NCBI RefSeq assembly: GCF_018390735.1 | Contig: NZ_JAHBCL010000028.1 | Location: forward strand, 1 to 58,802 | Reading direction: 5' to 3' | Length of the DNA stretch: 58,802 bases | Source of the DNA: Fusibacter paucivorans | GTDB lineage: Bacteria; Bacillota; Clostridia; Peptostreptococcales; Acidaminobacteraceae | Shown: positions 33,726-43,076 of the stretch, piece after piece | Layout: each line of letters begins with the position of its first letter | Numbering within the stretch: position 1 is the first letter of the stretch | The notes under the pieces: model-generated | Database searches by the model: none | Told to the model about the DNA's origin: nothing | The model's input: the letters and a program-made list of their open reading frames with translations, nothing else | Position numbers and translations under genes: made by a program

Positions 33726-34772
33726 ATGATTCTGGCAAAAAAAGATATCAAAAGCATGGATGGGCAAAAAAGAATAGCGAATAAATTATTGGCACTATTT
33801 GGGCTGTTGATTGTTGTGATGATTCTATCACTATTCTTAGGGCGCTATAGCATTAGACCCGACGAGGTAGTACGGCTTTTCAAGGGAAGAATGCTGTTAG
33901 AGTCATATTCAGATCTCAAGGTCGCAGAACATATCATATTTGATGTGCGATTACCGCGTGTGCTGATAGCAGCACTTGTGGGCGCCGGACTTTCGATTGT
34001 AGGTGCTTCACTACAGGGGATTTTTCAAAATCCCCTTGTAAGCCCTGACATACTTGGTGTGAGCTCAGGCGCGGGCTTCGGTGCTGCACTGGGCATACTG
34101 CTTACATCTGGTGCGGGGCTGATTACCGCAGGGTTGTCTTTTTTCTTTGGTCTGCTTAGTGTTTTACTGACGCTATCGCTCGTGCGTGTAAAAGAACATT
34201 CGCAGACGATGTCCTATATTCTGGCGGGTATTATTGTTACTTCAGTATTCACGGCATTGACGTCACTCATCAAGTATGTTGCAGACACAGAAGATCAGCT
34301 GCCATCCATTATATTTTGGCTAATGGGCAGCTTTGCCAATAAAAATTTTGATGATTTGCAATTGATAATCGCACCTATTTTGATCGGAATATTAGGATTG
34401 ACGGCGTTGCGTTGGCGGCTAAATATTCTTTCATTAGGTGATGAGGAAGCCTTTTCATTAGGCATAAACCCAAAACGGATTCGAATAGCCGCTATTTTAT
34501 TTAGTACCGTTATTACGGCAGCATGTGTAATGGCATCCGGTATCATAGGCTGGGTAGGATTGGTGATACCGCATATTTGCCGTCAGCTGTTCGGCGTTGA
34601 ACACGATACGCTGCTGCCGACTTCATCTTTGTTGGGAGCGAGTTTCATGGTTATTGTGGATTGCGCAGCCAGAAACTTGACCTCTGCTGAAATTCCCATT
34701 GGGATTTTAACGGCATTGATCGGTGCGCCGTTTTTCGCATTAATCTATAGTCGCATGAAAGGAGAAGTGTAA
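33726..34772 (+). CDS. FecCD-type ABC transporter permease
   Basis: A 348-residue integral membrane protein with about ten helices, of the BtuC/FecCD family. It contains PRVLIAALVGAGLSIVGASLQGIFQNPLVSPDILGVSSGAGFGAALG over the first coupling region and the late GIIGWVGLVIPHICRQLFG motif that contacts the ATPase. It acts as a homodimer to pass the iron compound. It begins two bases after the stop of the binding protein gene and its stop overlaps the ATPase start (TAATG), so the three genes form one translationally coupled set. Confidence 0.93.
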   Translation: MILAKKDIKSMDGQKRIANKLLALFGLLIVVMILSLFLGRYSIRPDEVVRLFKGRMLLESYSDLKVAEHIIFDVRLPRVLIAALVGAGLSIVGASLQGIFQNPLVSPDILGVSSGAGFGAALGILLTSGAGLITAGLSFFFGLLSVLLTLSLVRVKEHSQTMSYILAGIIVTSVFTALTSLIKYVADTEDQLPSIIFWLMGSFANKNFDDLQLIIAPILIGILGLTALRWRLNILSLGDEEAFSLGINPKRIRIAAILFSTVITAACVMASGIIGWVGLVIPHICRQLFGVEHDTLLPTSSLLGASFMVIVDCAARNLTSAEIPIGILTALIGAPFFALIYSRMKGEV

Positions 34773-35590
34773 TGCTGCAGGTAAAAGGGGGCAGTTTTGG
34801 ATATACCCCAGAGAAAGCGATATTGAATAACATCACGTTTACCTTAAAGGAGAGAGAGATCTTAGCGGTAATGGGACCAAATGGTGTTGGGAAGACAACG
34901 CTGCTGAAATGTTTAATGGGTATTCTAAAATGGCAGTCGGGACATTCCAAACTTGATGGGAAAGATAGCAGCGAAGCGAGAATCAAGATCGGATATGTGC
35001 CGCAGGCACATCAATTTTCTTTTCCTTATTCTGTGCTGGATATGGTGGTTTTCGGCCGGGCGAAGTATATGTCTGTCTTTGCCACTCCAGGCAAAGAGGA
35101 TTATAGGATTGCCAAAGAAGCCTTAGAAGAAGTTGGTATTCTGCATCTCAGTGACAAATCCTGCAATCGATTGAGTGGCGGGCAGCTTCAAATGGTATTG
35201 ATTGCACGCGCTTTAGCAGGAGAGCCTCGTCTACTGATATTAGATGAACCTGAATCTCACTTGGATTTTTATAACCAGCTGACAATTCTCGAGATCATTA
35301 AACGCCTGACCAAAGAAAAAAAGATTGCATGTGTCATGAATACGCATTATCCAAATCATGCCATTAAGGTTGCAGACCAAGTGCTGCTTTTAAATGATTG
35401 TAAGTCTGTTTTTGGAAAGCCGATTGAAGTACTGACTCAGGAAAATGTTAGAGCCTATTTTGGAGTGGATTCAGCGATTGTCCGTACACGTATTCTAGGA
35501 AAAGAGATTAGCACTTTTGTGATACTGAATCAGTCTTTAAGTGAAAATGAACCGGGAGGGGCACGTATTGAACACAAAATCGTTTGCTAA
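34772..35590 (+). CDS. Fe/siderophore ABC importer ATPase
   Basis: A 272-residue ATP-binding subunit of the FepC/BtuD class. Walker A GPNGVGKTT near residue 36, Q-loop VPQAHQF, signature LSGGQLQMVLIARAL, Walker B LLILDEPESHLDF, and H-loop NTHYPNH. The start overlaps the permease stop. The 3' end overlaps the next gene by 23 bp. It energises the importer made of the two preceding products. The signature residues are all intact. Confidence 0.93.
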   Translation: MLQVKGGSFGYTPEKAILNNITFTLKEREILAVMGPNGVGKTTLLKCLMGILKWQSGHSKLDGKDSSEARIKIGYVPQAHQFSFPYSVLDMVVFGRAKYMSVFATPGKEDYRIAKEALEEVGILHLSDKSCNRLSGGQLQMVLIARALAGEPRLLILDEPESHLDFYNQLTILEIIKRLTKEKKIACVMNTHYPNHAIKVADQVLLLNDCKSVFGKPIEVLTQENVRAYFGVDSAIVRTRILGKEISTFVILNQSLSENEPGGARIEHKIVC

Positions 35591-37310
35591 GAAAATGAAA
35601 GAAAAAAATAAGGGTGCCAATCGCTATATGTTTATAAGTGTACTCCCGGGGATTGCGACGACATTTTTATCCGTTTGGCTGATGAGTTTGTTTATGCAGG
35701 GGGCTGCAACGCGGCAGAATATTAGTTTGGCGGTGATCGGCATTTGCTTCATGCAGTTTGCAAAGGCGTTTTTTTATGCTATCGGCATATGGCATGCGCA
35801 TCATGCGGCCTATCAGTCTCTTACAGATATTCGTTTGGAGATGATAGCACATTTAAAACAGCTCCCCATAAGTTTTTTCCAAAAACGGAGCGTTGGTGAT
35901 CTCACTAAAATTATTAGCCACGATGTAGAGCAAATAGAGGTTTACCTTGCCCATGCACAGCCGGAAATGATGATTACAAAGCTGGTTCCCGTCTTAGCGG
36001 TGATCGGTTTGACCGCCGTAGACTGGCGGTTGGCCTTGGTGTTGGTTTTGCCTTTCCCGCTAATGGTTGTTTTTCGAAAAATCACTGGCAGACTATGGGG
36101 AAAAACCTTTAAACGGTATGCACAGAGTACTAAGGAAATGTCGGAAGACTTGACCGAGTATATTTCAGGCATGCCGACGATAAAGGCATTTGCCACCGAC
36201 GAACAAAAAACGGAGACGATCCTTTTAAGGATTAATACCTATATAGACTGGATGAAAAAAATCATGCACACCATTTCAATTCCGACGAGCCTTACGCGTA
36301 TGCTGTTGGAGATTGGCATTGTGCTGGTGGTGCTGGTCGGGGTAATGCTCATGAATACTGGCGAGCTTTCTACAACACGGTTTATCTTAGCCATCATACT
36401 TGCGGGAATGTTTCCCAGCGCACTGATTAAGCTGATGACTTTCAACCATACGGAAATTGTACTGGGCAGATCACTGGACAGTATTGCCTCGATCATGGGT
36501 GAAGCGCCTAAAAAGGCGTATGCATATAATGGGAATATAACGCCGGGCGCTGTAAAGATGCGGAATGTGAGTTTTAGTTATGATGGCAGTCATACAGTGT
36601 TGCAGGCTATTAATCTTGTATTTGAAAAGAATACGGTCAATGCCATTGTGGGACTATCCGGTTCGGGGAAATCGACGATTGCCAATCTTATAATGGGGTT
36701 TTGGCCAGTAACCGAGGGGCATGTAACCATTGGCGATCATGATATAAACAAGCTGAATGAAAAGGATATTTCAAAGCTGGTTTCAATCGTTCAGCAAGAT
36801 GTCTTTATGTACAATGCGAGTATCGCTGAAAATATTCGTATCGGGCGTTCAAATGCAAGTATGGAAGACGTAATCTCGGTGGCGAAAAAGGCTCAGATCC
36901 ATGACATGATCAGTCAGATGCCCAATGGATACGATACACTTGTTGGTGAAGCCGGTGCAAAACTCTCCGGTGGAGAAAAGCAGCGTATTGCCATTGCACG
37001 CATAATGTTGAAAAATGCGCCTATTATCATTCTTGATGAAGCGACCGCGGCGATTGATGCCTATAATGAAAAACTGATTCAAGAAGCGATTCATAATCTT
37101 TGCAAGCAGAAAACGCTGATCGTGATTGCGCATCATTTGAATACCATTGCGAATGCCGATCAGATTGTGGTGATGGATCGAGGCCGCGTTGCGGCTACTG
37201 GCAAACATAATGACTTATTGGAGAACTGCTCGATTTATTCCGAAATGGTTCATGCCCAGAATGAAGTTGACCATTGGGAAATCAGAGAAACAAAGGGGGT
37301 CATGGCATGA
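35568..37310 (+). CDS. ABC half-transporter 1 (IrtA/YbtP-like), fused membrane and ATPase domains
   Basis: A 580-residue type IV ABC protein: six-helix membrane domain at residues 20-310, then the nucleotide domain with Walker A GLSGSGKST, signature LSGGEKQRIAIARIM and Walker B IIILDEATAAID. TTG 35568 follows GGGAGGGG at 35553-35560; the GTG at 35541 is too early. It overlaps the preceding ATPase gene by 23 bp and the next half-transporter by ATGA, so the two halves form a heterodimer. Exporter-fold pairs directly behind siderophore importers, such as IrtAB and YbtPQ, import or process the siderophore. A drug exporter is the alternative. Confidence 0.85.
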   Translation: MNTKSFAKKMKEKNKGANRYMFISVLPGIATTFLSVWLMSLFMQGAATRQNISLAVIGICFMQFAKAFFYAIGIWHAHHAAYQSLTDIRLEMIAHLKQLPISFFQKRSVGDLTKIISHDVEQIEVYLAHAQPEMMITKLVPVLAVIGLTAVDWRLALVLVLPFPLMVVFRKITGRLWGKTFKRYAQSTKEMSEDLTEYISGMPTIKAFATDEQKTETILLRINTYIDWMKKIMHTISIPTSLTRMLLEIGIVLVVLVGVMLMNTGELSTTRFILAIILAGMFPSALIKLMTFNHTEIVLGRSLDSIASIMGEAPKKAYAYNGNITPGAVKMRNVSFSYDGSHTVLQAINLVFEKNTVNAIVGLSGSGKSTIANLIMGFWPVTEGHVTIGDHDINKLNEKDISKLVSIVQQDVFMYNASIAENIRIGRSNASMEDVISVAKKAQIHDMISQMPNGYDTLVGEAGAKLSGGEKQRIAIARIMLKNAPIIILDEATAAIDAYNEKLIQEAIHNLCKQKTLIVIAHHLNTIANADQIVVMDRGRVAATGKHNDLLENCSIYSEMVHAQNEVDHWEIRETKGVMA

Positions 37311-39037
37311 TTAAGCAAATGCTGAATGTTTTGACAGTCAAGGGCAAAGCGATGATTGCCGCGGCAACGCTTGCATTTACAATGAGTGGACTTTTAAGCA
37401 CCTATTTAATGTATGTCATTGTGAATGTCATTAATCAGGGACATATTGATCGCTCACGAAGTGAAATGACGGTATTGTGCATGCTCTTGTTCGCCATTCT
37501 TTTATTGAAAGCCGGCTTAGTCATTGCGGCTGATATGACGAAACACTTTGCGGGATTTGCGGTTGTAGCAAAGGTGCGGGAAAGCATTATACGAAAACTC
37601 AAGCGTTTCTCGCTTGCATTCTACAGCAAGGAACGTTTAGGTGAAATCAGTACCATTATTCATAAAGATGTCGATCGTTTGGAAAGTTTAGTGGGTCATT
37701 TTTTCTCAGTGATGTTTAGTGATATCATCATTGCACTGATCCTTGGTGTTTGGCTTTTTACGCAGAGCCTTGCATTGGGCCTTGCGATGATTGCCCTGTT
37801 GCCCATAGCAGTGCTGATGCTTGTCCTTGGGTTAAAGAGAAGCCTTTTATTGCAAAAGCAAACCAATGATGATTTAGTCGACATGGCAAGTCTTTTTATC
37901 GAGTACGTGAGAAGTATTCCGCTCATAAAGGCATTTTCAGAAAATGTTGATTTTGAGGAAAAGCTTCAAAACAGCATTCGGAAATTCGGTACGAGTGCTA
38001 AAAAGCAATCCAAGGCCGTTGCCATTTATGTGGGAAGCTTTTCGATTTTTTTTGAACTCGCCTATGCCGTGATGATGATTGCGGGTGCGGTGATGCTCTA
38101 TTATGATATGTTAGCCATAAAAACGTTCTTGATATTTATCATTTTTAGCCATGAGTTTTATAAACCCATTGGCAAGATTGAAAAGTATTGGATCAACTTT
38201 CTGCAAGTAAAAGACAGTTATCAAAGAGTTTCCAAAATACTGGAAGCGCCCGAAATGTCTCAAATACAAGTGCCTCAAAAAGCAGGTACATTTGAGATTG
38301 CCTATGAAAAGGTAAATTTTGCTTATGCCAGCAACGAATTTGCACTGAAAGATGTCAGCTTTGAACTGCCGCAAGGGAGCATAACGGCATTGGTGGGGCC
38401 ATCGGGTTCAGGTAAAACGACAGTTGCAAACTTGCTGCTCCGATTTTGGGATAACGAAAGCGGTGCGATTAAAATCGGCGGTGTGGATATTCGAGAAATG
38501 GATTATGATGACCTGTTATCAAATATCAGTATTGTCATGCAGCAGGTTGTGATTTTTGCTGACAGTATTTACGAGAATATAAAACTCGGAAATCGAAATG
38601 CAACGAGAGCTCAAGTGATGGCAGCCGCTAAAAAAGCGCAGATTCATGATTTTATTGTCGGATTGCCAAATGGTTATGACACAATTGTTGGTGAAAACGG
38701 CGTGGGATTGTCTGGTGGGCAAAGGCAGCGTATTTCGATTGCACGTGCTTTTGTCAAAAATGCCCCCATTGTCGTACTTGATGAAATGACCAGTAATGTT
38801 GATCCGGTGAATGAAGTTAAAATCCAAAGAGCGCTTAGCACGCTGGCAAAAGGCAGAACGGTGATGGTGATTGCGCACCATCTCCATACGATTAGATCGG
38901 CAGATAAAATTCTGGTGTTTAATGCAGGTGAGCTTGTTGAGCAAGGGACACATGAATCACTGCTAAAAAGAGAGGGACTTTACAGGCAGCTTTGGCAAGT
39001 TCAAGCGTCTGCAAAGGAATGGGAATTTAGCATGTAA
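37307..39037 (+). CDS. ABC half-transporter 2 (IrtB/YbtQ-like), fused membrane and ATPase domains
   Basis: A 576-residue partner of the preceding protein. The membrane domain (residues 1-300) is followed by Walker A GPSGSGKTT, signature LSGGQRQRISIARAF, and Walker B IVVLDEMTSNVD. The latter has Met where Ala is usual but keeps the catalytic Glu. AAAGGGGG at 37293 and ATG 37307 fit; the start overlaps the previous stop. It is the last gene of the five-gene Fe transport operon that begins at 32569. Shortly after its stop comes a Fur-box promoter for the ECF genes. Confidence 0.85.
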   Translation: MIKQMLNVLTVKGKAMIAAATLAFTMSGLLSTYLMYVIVNVINQGHIDRSRSEMTVLCMLLFAILLLKAGLVIAADMTKHFAGFAVVAKVRESIIRKLKRFSLAFYSKERLGEISTIIHKDVDRLESLVGHFFSVMFSDIIIALILGVWLFTQSLALGLAMIALLPIAVLMLVLGLKRSLLLQKQTNDDLVDMASLFIEYVRSIPLIKAFSENVDFEEKLQNSIRKFGTSAKKQSKAVAIYVGSFSIFFELAYAVMMIAGAVMLYYDMLAIKTFLIFIIFSHEFYKPIGKIEKYWINFLQVKDSYQRVSKILEAPEMSQIQVPQKAGTFEIAYEKVNFAYASNEFALKDVSFELPQGSITALVGPSGSGKTTVANLLLRFWDNESGAIKIGGVDIREMDYDDLLSNISIVMQQVVIFADSIYENIKLGNRNATRAQVMAAAKKAQIHDFIVGLPNGYDTIVGENGVGLSGGQRQRISIARAFVKNAPIVVLDEMTSNVDPVNEVKIQRALSTLAKGRTVMVIAHHLHTIRSADKILVFNAGELVEQGTHESLLKREGLYRQLWQVQASAKEWEFSM

Positions 39038-39038
39038 T

Positions 39039-39082
39039 TGATAATGATAATCATTGACAATGATCTTAACGATTACTATAAT
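39039..39082 (+). promoter_or_regulatory. Fur-box promoter of the ECF operon
   Basis: TGATAATGATAATCA (39039-39053) matches the 7-1-7 Fur consensus TGATAAT-N-ATTATCA at 13 of 14 arm positions. It directly abuts TTGACA at 39054-39059. With a 17-bp spacer, TATAAT follows at 39077-39082. Iron-loaded Fur would block polymerase here. Confidence 0.88.
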
Positions 39083-39311
39083 AGAGATGCTAGTGCTAAT
39101 TTAAAAAATAACAAACGGTAAAGGAGCGTGATGAGAGGCAGCGTAAATGTTTAAATGATGCCGTTAATTGGATAGTGCTAAATTTGATTGTAATGGTAGT
39201 AGCGCCTATGCGAAAATAGCGCCTTAAAGACTAAAAGTTTTGAGGGTGTCCAGAAAAGTGAAGAAAAATACATAGGTGCAGGATTCGTTGAAAATGATGT
39301 GGAGGGGAAAA
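39083..39311 (+). promoter_or_regulatory. Long 5' leader of the ECF operon with repeats and a 7-codon frame
   Basis: A leader of about 220 nt. It contains two direct copies of TAGTGCTAA (39091, 39173), two of TAGCGCCT (39200, 39217), and a tiny frame MRGSVNV at 39131-39154 behind AAAGGAG. No known riboswitch class is recognisable by eye. Post-transcriptional control of the transporter is possible. Confidence 0.4.
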
Positions 39312-39890
39312 ATGACTTCAAGATTACATGTAAAAGATCTCATAAACGTTGGGATATTCGCAGCAGTGTATATTATTGTGATGATGGCTGTTGTTACGGC
39401 ATTGGGGATGGTGCCGCTGCTCTATGCGATTGCGCCAGTTTTTGTAGCCTTAATATGTGCAACGATTTATATGCTGTTCGTAATGCGTGCACCCAAGACG
39501 GGGGCTGTCTTTGTGATGTCGGTGCTGATGGCTTTTGTGTTTATGGGAGCGAGCTACTATGCTTCAATATGGGTGCTGATTGTGGGCGTTGTCACAGAAG
39601 TGATATTACTGAATGGAGGATATCAATCGCTGAAAAGAGTGAAACTCAGCTACTTGATTTATAGTTTGACAACAGTTGGCCCTTACTTTGGTGTCGTGTT
39701 GATGAAAGATGTCTATTTTGCCAAAACGGAAGCGTATTATGGTGCGGAATACGCCGATGCACTGGCGCGTTTTTTACCGCCGTGGATATTGCTCCCTTTA
39801 ATGGGTGGAACGATTGTAGCCGCCTTCTTTGGCGCTTTGCTCGGTGAGCGCATACTCAAAAAACATTTTAGAAAAGCGGGCATCGTATAA
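39312..39890 (+). CDS. ECF transporter S component (MptD/Trep_Strep type)
   Basis: A 192-residue membrane protein with about six helices, of the MptD/Trep_Strep group of substrate-binding S components. It opens LHVKDLINVGIFAAVYIIVMMAV and has a charged loop with KDVYFAKTEAYYGAEYADALARF. GGAGGGG at 39301-39307 selects ATG 39312 over the earlier frame start at 39276. Coupled by TAATG overlap to the T component. The Fur-box promoter and neighbouring iron genes suggest a heme, siderophore or other metal-linked ligand; members of this group have no settled substrate. Confidence 0.82.
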   Translation: MTSRLHVKDLINVGIFAAVYIIVMMAVVTALGMVPLLYAIAPVFVALICATIYMLFVMRAPKTGAVFVMSVLMAFVFMGASYYASIWVLIVGVVTEVILLNGGYQSLKRVKLSYLIYSLTTVGPYFGVVLMKDVYFAKTEAYYGAEYADALARFLPPWILLPLMGGTIVAAFFGALLGERILKKHFRKAGIV

Positions 39891-40615
39891 TGGAAAATTT
39901 CAATTTCGGCTATACCAATAGCCCTTATTTATGGATGGATCCGAGAAGTAAAGCTTTACTTTTTTTAGCAGCTAATTTTGCCTTGTGGGGGGGAACGAAC
40001 TATTTTGCGAGCAATCTTTTTTTCGTTTTTATTGTTCTCCTACTCATAAATGGCAAACAAACGCGGATGGCGATGACGGCTTTCGTTATTTATTTTGCAT
40101 TTTTAGCGATTGATGTTGTGTTGATATCTAAATTATCTGGAACGGTAAGCATTCTTTTATTGACGATATTTCGCGTTACCAGGCTTTACATGCCAGTTAT
40201 TTGCGCGGCGATTCTCTTGATTCGCACGACCACTGTCAGTGAGTTCGTCGCCGCGTTTAAAAGAATGGGATTGTCGGATAAGATCATTATTCCCTTTAGC
40301 GTGATGTTTCGGTTCTTTCCGACCTTAGGGGAAGAATGGCGGAATATACGCAATGCAATGCGGTTTAGAGGCATACGATTTGACTGGCAATCCATCATGT
40401 TGTCACCGATAAAAACATTGGAGTATGTCATTGTTCCCCTGCTTATGTCGACCGTTAAAATATCCGGCGACCTTTCAGCGGCATCAATTTCCAGAGGATT
40501 GGGCGGGCCTAAAGAAAGGACATGCTTTAAGCAAATACGATTTGGGATCTTAGATTATGGTGTGGTGATCCTATCGTCGATCTTTATGATTTTTACAATA
40601 CTGGACGGCATGTAG
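39890..40615 (+). CDS. ecfT: ECF transporter T component
   Basis: A 241-residue membrane coupling protein. The typical EcfT cytoplasmic region, with RMGLSDKIIIPFSVMFRFFPTLGEEWRNIRNAMRFRG, is followed by VIVPLLMSTVKISGDLSAASISRGLG, which carries the A-R-G type coupling-helix pattern. It starts within the S component stop codon (TAATG). It joins the S component to the fused ATPase encoded downstream. A dedicated T component next to its S gene marks a group I ECF system. Confidence 0.88.
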   Translation: MENFNFGYTNSPYLWMDPRSKALLFLAANFALWGGTNYFASNLFFVFIVLLLINGKQTRMAMTAFVIYFAFLAIDVVLISKLSGTVSILLLTIFRVTRLYMPVICAAILLIRTTTVSEFVAAFKRMGLSDKIIIPFSVMFRFFPTLGEEWRNIRNAMRFRGIRFDWQSIMLSPIKTLEYVIVPLLMSTVKISGDLSAASISRGLGGPKERTCFKQIRFGILDYGVVILSSIFMIFTILDGM

Positions 40616-40653
40616 TAATTGCTTAATGTATTTCTTTGAAGAAAGGGGGAACA

Positions 40654-42132
40654 ATGATTAAATTTATCAATGCCAGTTTTATGTATGAAGAAATAAGCGA
40701 AGTCGGCGAAAAAGAATACCGAGCGGCCACGGGCATTAAAAATATCAATCTCCATATAAAAGAGGGCGAGTGTCTTGTTCTGTGTGGTGTCAGCGGATGT
40801 GGCAAAACGAGCTTAAGCAGGATGATTAACGGACTGATTCCTCATTTTTACCATGGCAGTTTGGAAGGTGAAGTGCTGTCGAAAGAGGTGAATATGTCCC
40901 AACAGGCCATTGCAAAAACCGCAGAAAAGGTTGGCTCGGTCTTCCAAAACCCAAGGACGCAGTTTTTTAATGTCGATACGACCAGTGAGCTGGCCTTTGG
41001 CTGTGAGAATCTCGGCGTGGCGGTTAATGAAATTGGCTCGAGAATAGAAGAAGCTGTCGAAAAGCTGAATTTGAAACATTTAATGGATCGGAGTATTTTC
41101 GAATTGTCCGGCGGCGAGAAACAAAGGATTGCCTGCGGTTCCGTTTATGCCACTCATCCGGATGTATTTGTTATGGATGAGCCTTCATCAAGCCTTGATA
41201 AAAGTTCTATTATTCAGTTGAAAGGCGTCATTGAAACGCTTAAAAAAATGGGTAAAACAGTCATTATTGCTGAGCATCGCCTTCATTACCTGAGAGATGT
41301 GGCGGATCGTTTTGTGTATATGCAAGAAGGAGAAATTAAGTCTGTATACGACAGAGAGGATTTTCTAAAACTCAGTCTTGACGCATTAACGTCAAAAGGA
41401 TTGAGGACACTTGACTTAAATTCTTTGAAAGCGCTGCCGGTTATTCATCACGAAAGAAAACCGAGCATCTGTATAAAGCATTTATCATTCAGTCGAGGCA
41501 AAAGAGAAATATTAAATATCGAATCACTGGCACTGTTTCAGCATGAAATAGTTGCCTTAATCGGTGATAACGGTGCCGGAAAGACGACTTTGGCGCATTG
41601 TCTCTGTGGTCTTGAAAAGTTCAAAGGTATGATAGAGATTGACGGAAAAGTTCAAAAAAATAAAGAATTGACGGCCAGAAGTTTTATGGTTATGCAAGAT
41701 GTTAATACGCAATTGTTTACGGAAAGCGTAGCGGAAGAATTGCTCTTAAATATTGAAAAGCCCGATAAAGAAAAAGTTGACAAACTGCTGAAGGCATTAA
41801 ATCTAGAGGCACACAGAGAAAGGCATCCCATGGCGCTCTCAGGCGGTCAAAAGCAGCGCGTCGCCATTGCAAGTGCGATGATGGCCGGAAAGGACATACT
41901 CATTTATGATGAACCAACCAGTGGTCTAGATTGGGATAATATGAACCGAATGAGCGAATTGATACGGGATACTGAGAAAAACACATTGTGTACGATGATT
42001 ATCACACACGATCCAGAACTGATCTTTAAGACTTGTGATCGCGTAATTCATCTCAAAGATGGCCAAGTGTTTGATTCATATCCAGTAGATGCTGAAGGCG
42101 TCGAGAAAATTAAAAAGTATTTTATAGAGTGA
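40654..42132 (+). CDS. ECF transporter double ATPase (fused A-A')
   Basis: A 492-residue protein with two complete ABC ATPase domains in one chain. Domain 1 has Walker A GVSGCGKTS, signature LSGGEKQRIACGS and Walker B VFVMDEPSSSLD. Domain 2 (from about residue 270) has GDNGAGKTT, LSGGQKQRVAIAS and ILIYDEPTSGLD. It replaces the usual separate EcfA1 and EcfA2. AAAGGGGG at 40640-40647 indicates ATG 40654. Final gene of the Fur-box ECF operon, 38 bp after ecfT. Confidence 0.9.
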   Translation: MIKFINASFMYEEISEVGEKEYRAATGIKNINLHIKEGECLVLCGVSGCGKTSLSRMINGLIPHFYHGSLEGEVLSKEVNMSQQAIAKTAEKVGSVFQNPRTQFFNVDTTSELAFGCENLGVAVNEIGSRIEEAVEKLNLKHLMDRSIFELSGGEKQRIACGSVYATHPDVFVMDEPSSSLDKSSIIQLKGVIETLKKMGKTVIIAEHRLHYLRDVADRFVYMQEGEIKSVYDREDFLKLSLDALTSKGLRTLDLNSLKALPVIHHERKPSICIKHLSFSRGKREILNIESLALFQHEIVALIGDNGAGKTTLAHCLCGLEKFKGMIEIDGKVQKNKELTARSFMVMQDVNTQLFTESVAEELLLNIEKPDKEKVDKLLKALNLEAHRERHPMALSGGQKQRVAIASAMMAGKDILIYDEPTSGLDWDNMNRMSELIRDTEKNTLCTMIITHDPELIFKTCDRVIHLKDGQVFDSYPVDAEGVEKIKKYFIE

Positions 42133-42232
42133 TTTTAACGGCATGAGCCAGTTAAAGGTGTTTATAGAGCGTTTTTTGAATGCGCCAATTGTTGGAGAGA
42201 TGAAGAGCAATGACAATGGTCTTGTTAAGCTA

Positions 42233-42274
42233 TTGACAGGTACAGTTGCTATGCTATAATGAGAATGATAATCA
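42233..42274 (+). promoter_or_regulatory. Fur-box promoter of the TetR-MATE-ABC operon
   Basis: TTGACA at 42233-42238, 16 bp, TATAAT at 42255-42260. TGAGAATGATAATCA at 42260-42274 matches the Fur 7-1-7 consensus at 12 of 14 arm positions and lies over the start point. It is the second Fur-like site in this island. Confidence 0.8.
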
Positions 42275-42296
42275 ACATCAATTAAATCAACCCTTG

Positions 42297-42349
42297 AAAG
42301 ACGTCCTTTGGCGTCTTTTACTGTTTGCAGGAACCGACGCTTGCGTCGG
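42297..42349 (+). promoter_or_regulatory. Leader with terminator-like hairpin and a hairpin next to the ribosome site
   Basis: AAAGACG/CGTCTTT (42297-42318) forms a stem followed by a short T run, as in an attenuator. CCGACGC-TT-GCGTCGG (42334-42349) forms a tight 7-bp hairpin five bases before the Shine-Dalgarno GGGGAGG. Together they could limit expression of the TetR gene. Confidence 0.55.
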
Positions 42350-42364
42350 TAGCGGGGAGGGCGA

Positions 42365-42985
42365 ATGATAAAAGAACGTATGAGCAGGGAAGATAGATTG
42401 GTAGCAATACGCCAAATTGCCGCAGACGTTTTTCTAAAAAAAGGTTACCGATTCACAACGATGGAAGACATTGTCCAAGCAACGGGACTGTCAAAGGGCG
42501 GCCTATACTATTATTACAAAAACACTTCCGAAATCCTTATTGACATTATGGATCGGGGTAATGTCACCTTTGTGGAAACCAATGACTATTTTAAAGCGCT
42601 CGCGAAAGAAGAAGATCAAGAGGTGGCTTTAGAAATTATGCTTTCAGCCATTATTGAAAAGTTCAGCGTGGCGACTGACAGCCGCAAACTATACCTGATG
42701 TTCTGCGCAGAAGTGATGTATGATTCGGCTATTAGAGAAGCGTTTAATAGGCTGGAAAATGATTTTTTTAAAAAGCTGTCAAACGTGACCAAAAGAGACA
42801 TGTGCGGTGAAAATGAACCGCTGCGGCTTATTAGCCGGATGGTAAATATACTGTTGATGGGACAAAATCTCTTCGAGGATAAAACGCTGTTTATCAATAG
42901 GGAAGAAACTTTCAGACAGTTTTTCAGGCCATTGCTAAGAGATGCGCTGTCAAAGGCAAACCAACTAAAGGATTCCGAGATTTGA
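42365..42985 (+). CDS. TetR-family regulator
   Basis: A 206-residue regulator. The HTH reads YRFTTMEDIVQATGLSKGGLYYYYKNTSEIL; the C-terminal half is a helical ligand domain. GGGGAGGG precedes ATG 42365 with a short spacing. It heads an operon with a MATE exporter and two ABC half-transporters, behind a Fur-box promoter. It may sense the exported compound. Whether it or the TetR protein at 48315 binds the ATTGAAT-N4-ATTCAAT sites is open; no such site lies in its own promoter, which argues for the other one. Confidence 0.88.
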   Translation: MIKERMSREDRLVAIRQIAADVFLKKGYRFTTMEDIVQATGLSKGGLYYYYKNTSEILIDIMDRGNVTFVETNDYFKALAKEEDQEVALEIMLSAIIEKFSVATDSRKLYLMFCAEVMYDSAIREAFNRLENDFFKKLSNVTKRDMCGENEPLRLISRMVNILLMGQNLFEDKTLFINREETFRQFFRPLLRDALSKANQLKDSEI

Positions 42986-43076
42986 TCTAAAAAGAAGGTT
43001 TAATGAAATCATGCGCTTTATGTTGGTGAAGATGTGTCAAAAATGATCGTAATAATGATTTAGGGAGGGATAAGAA

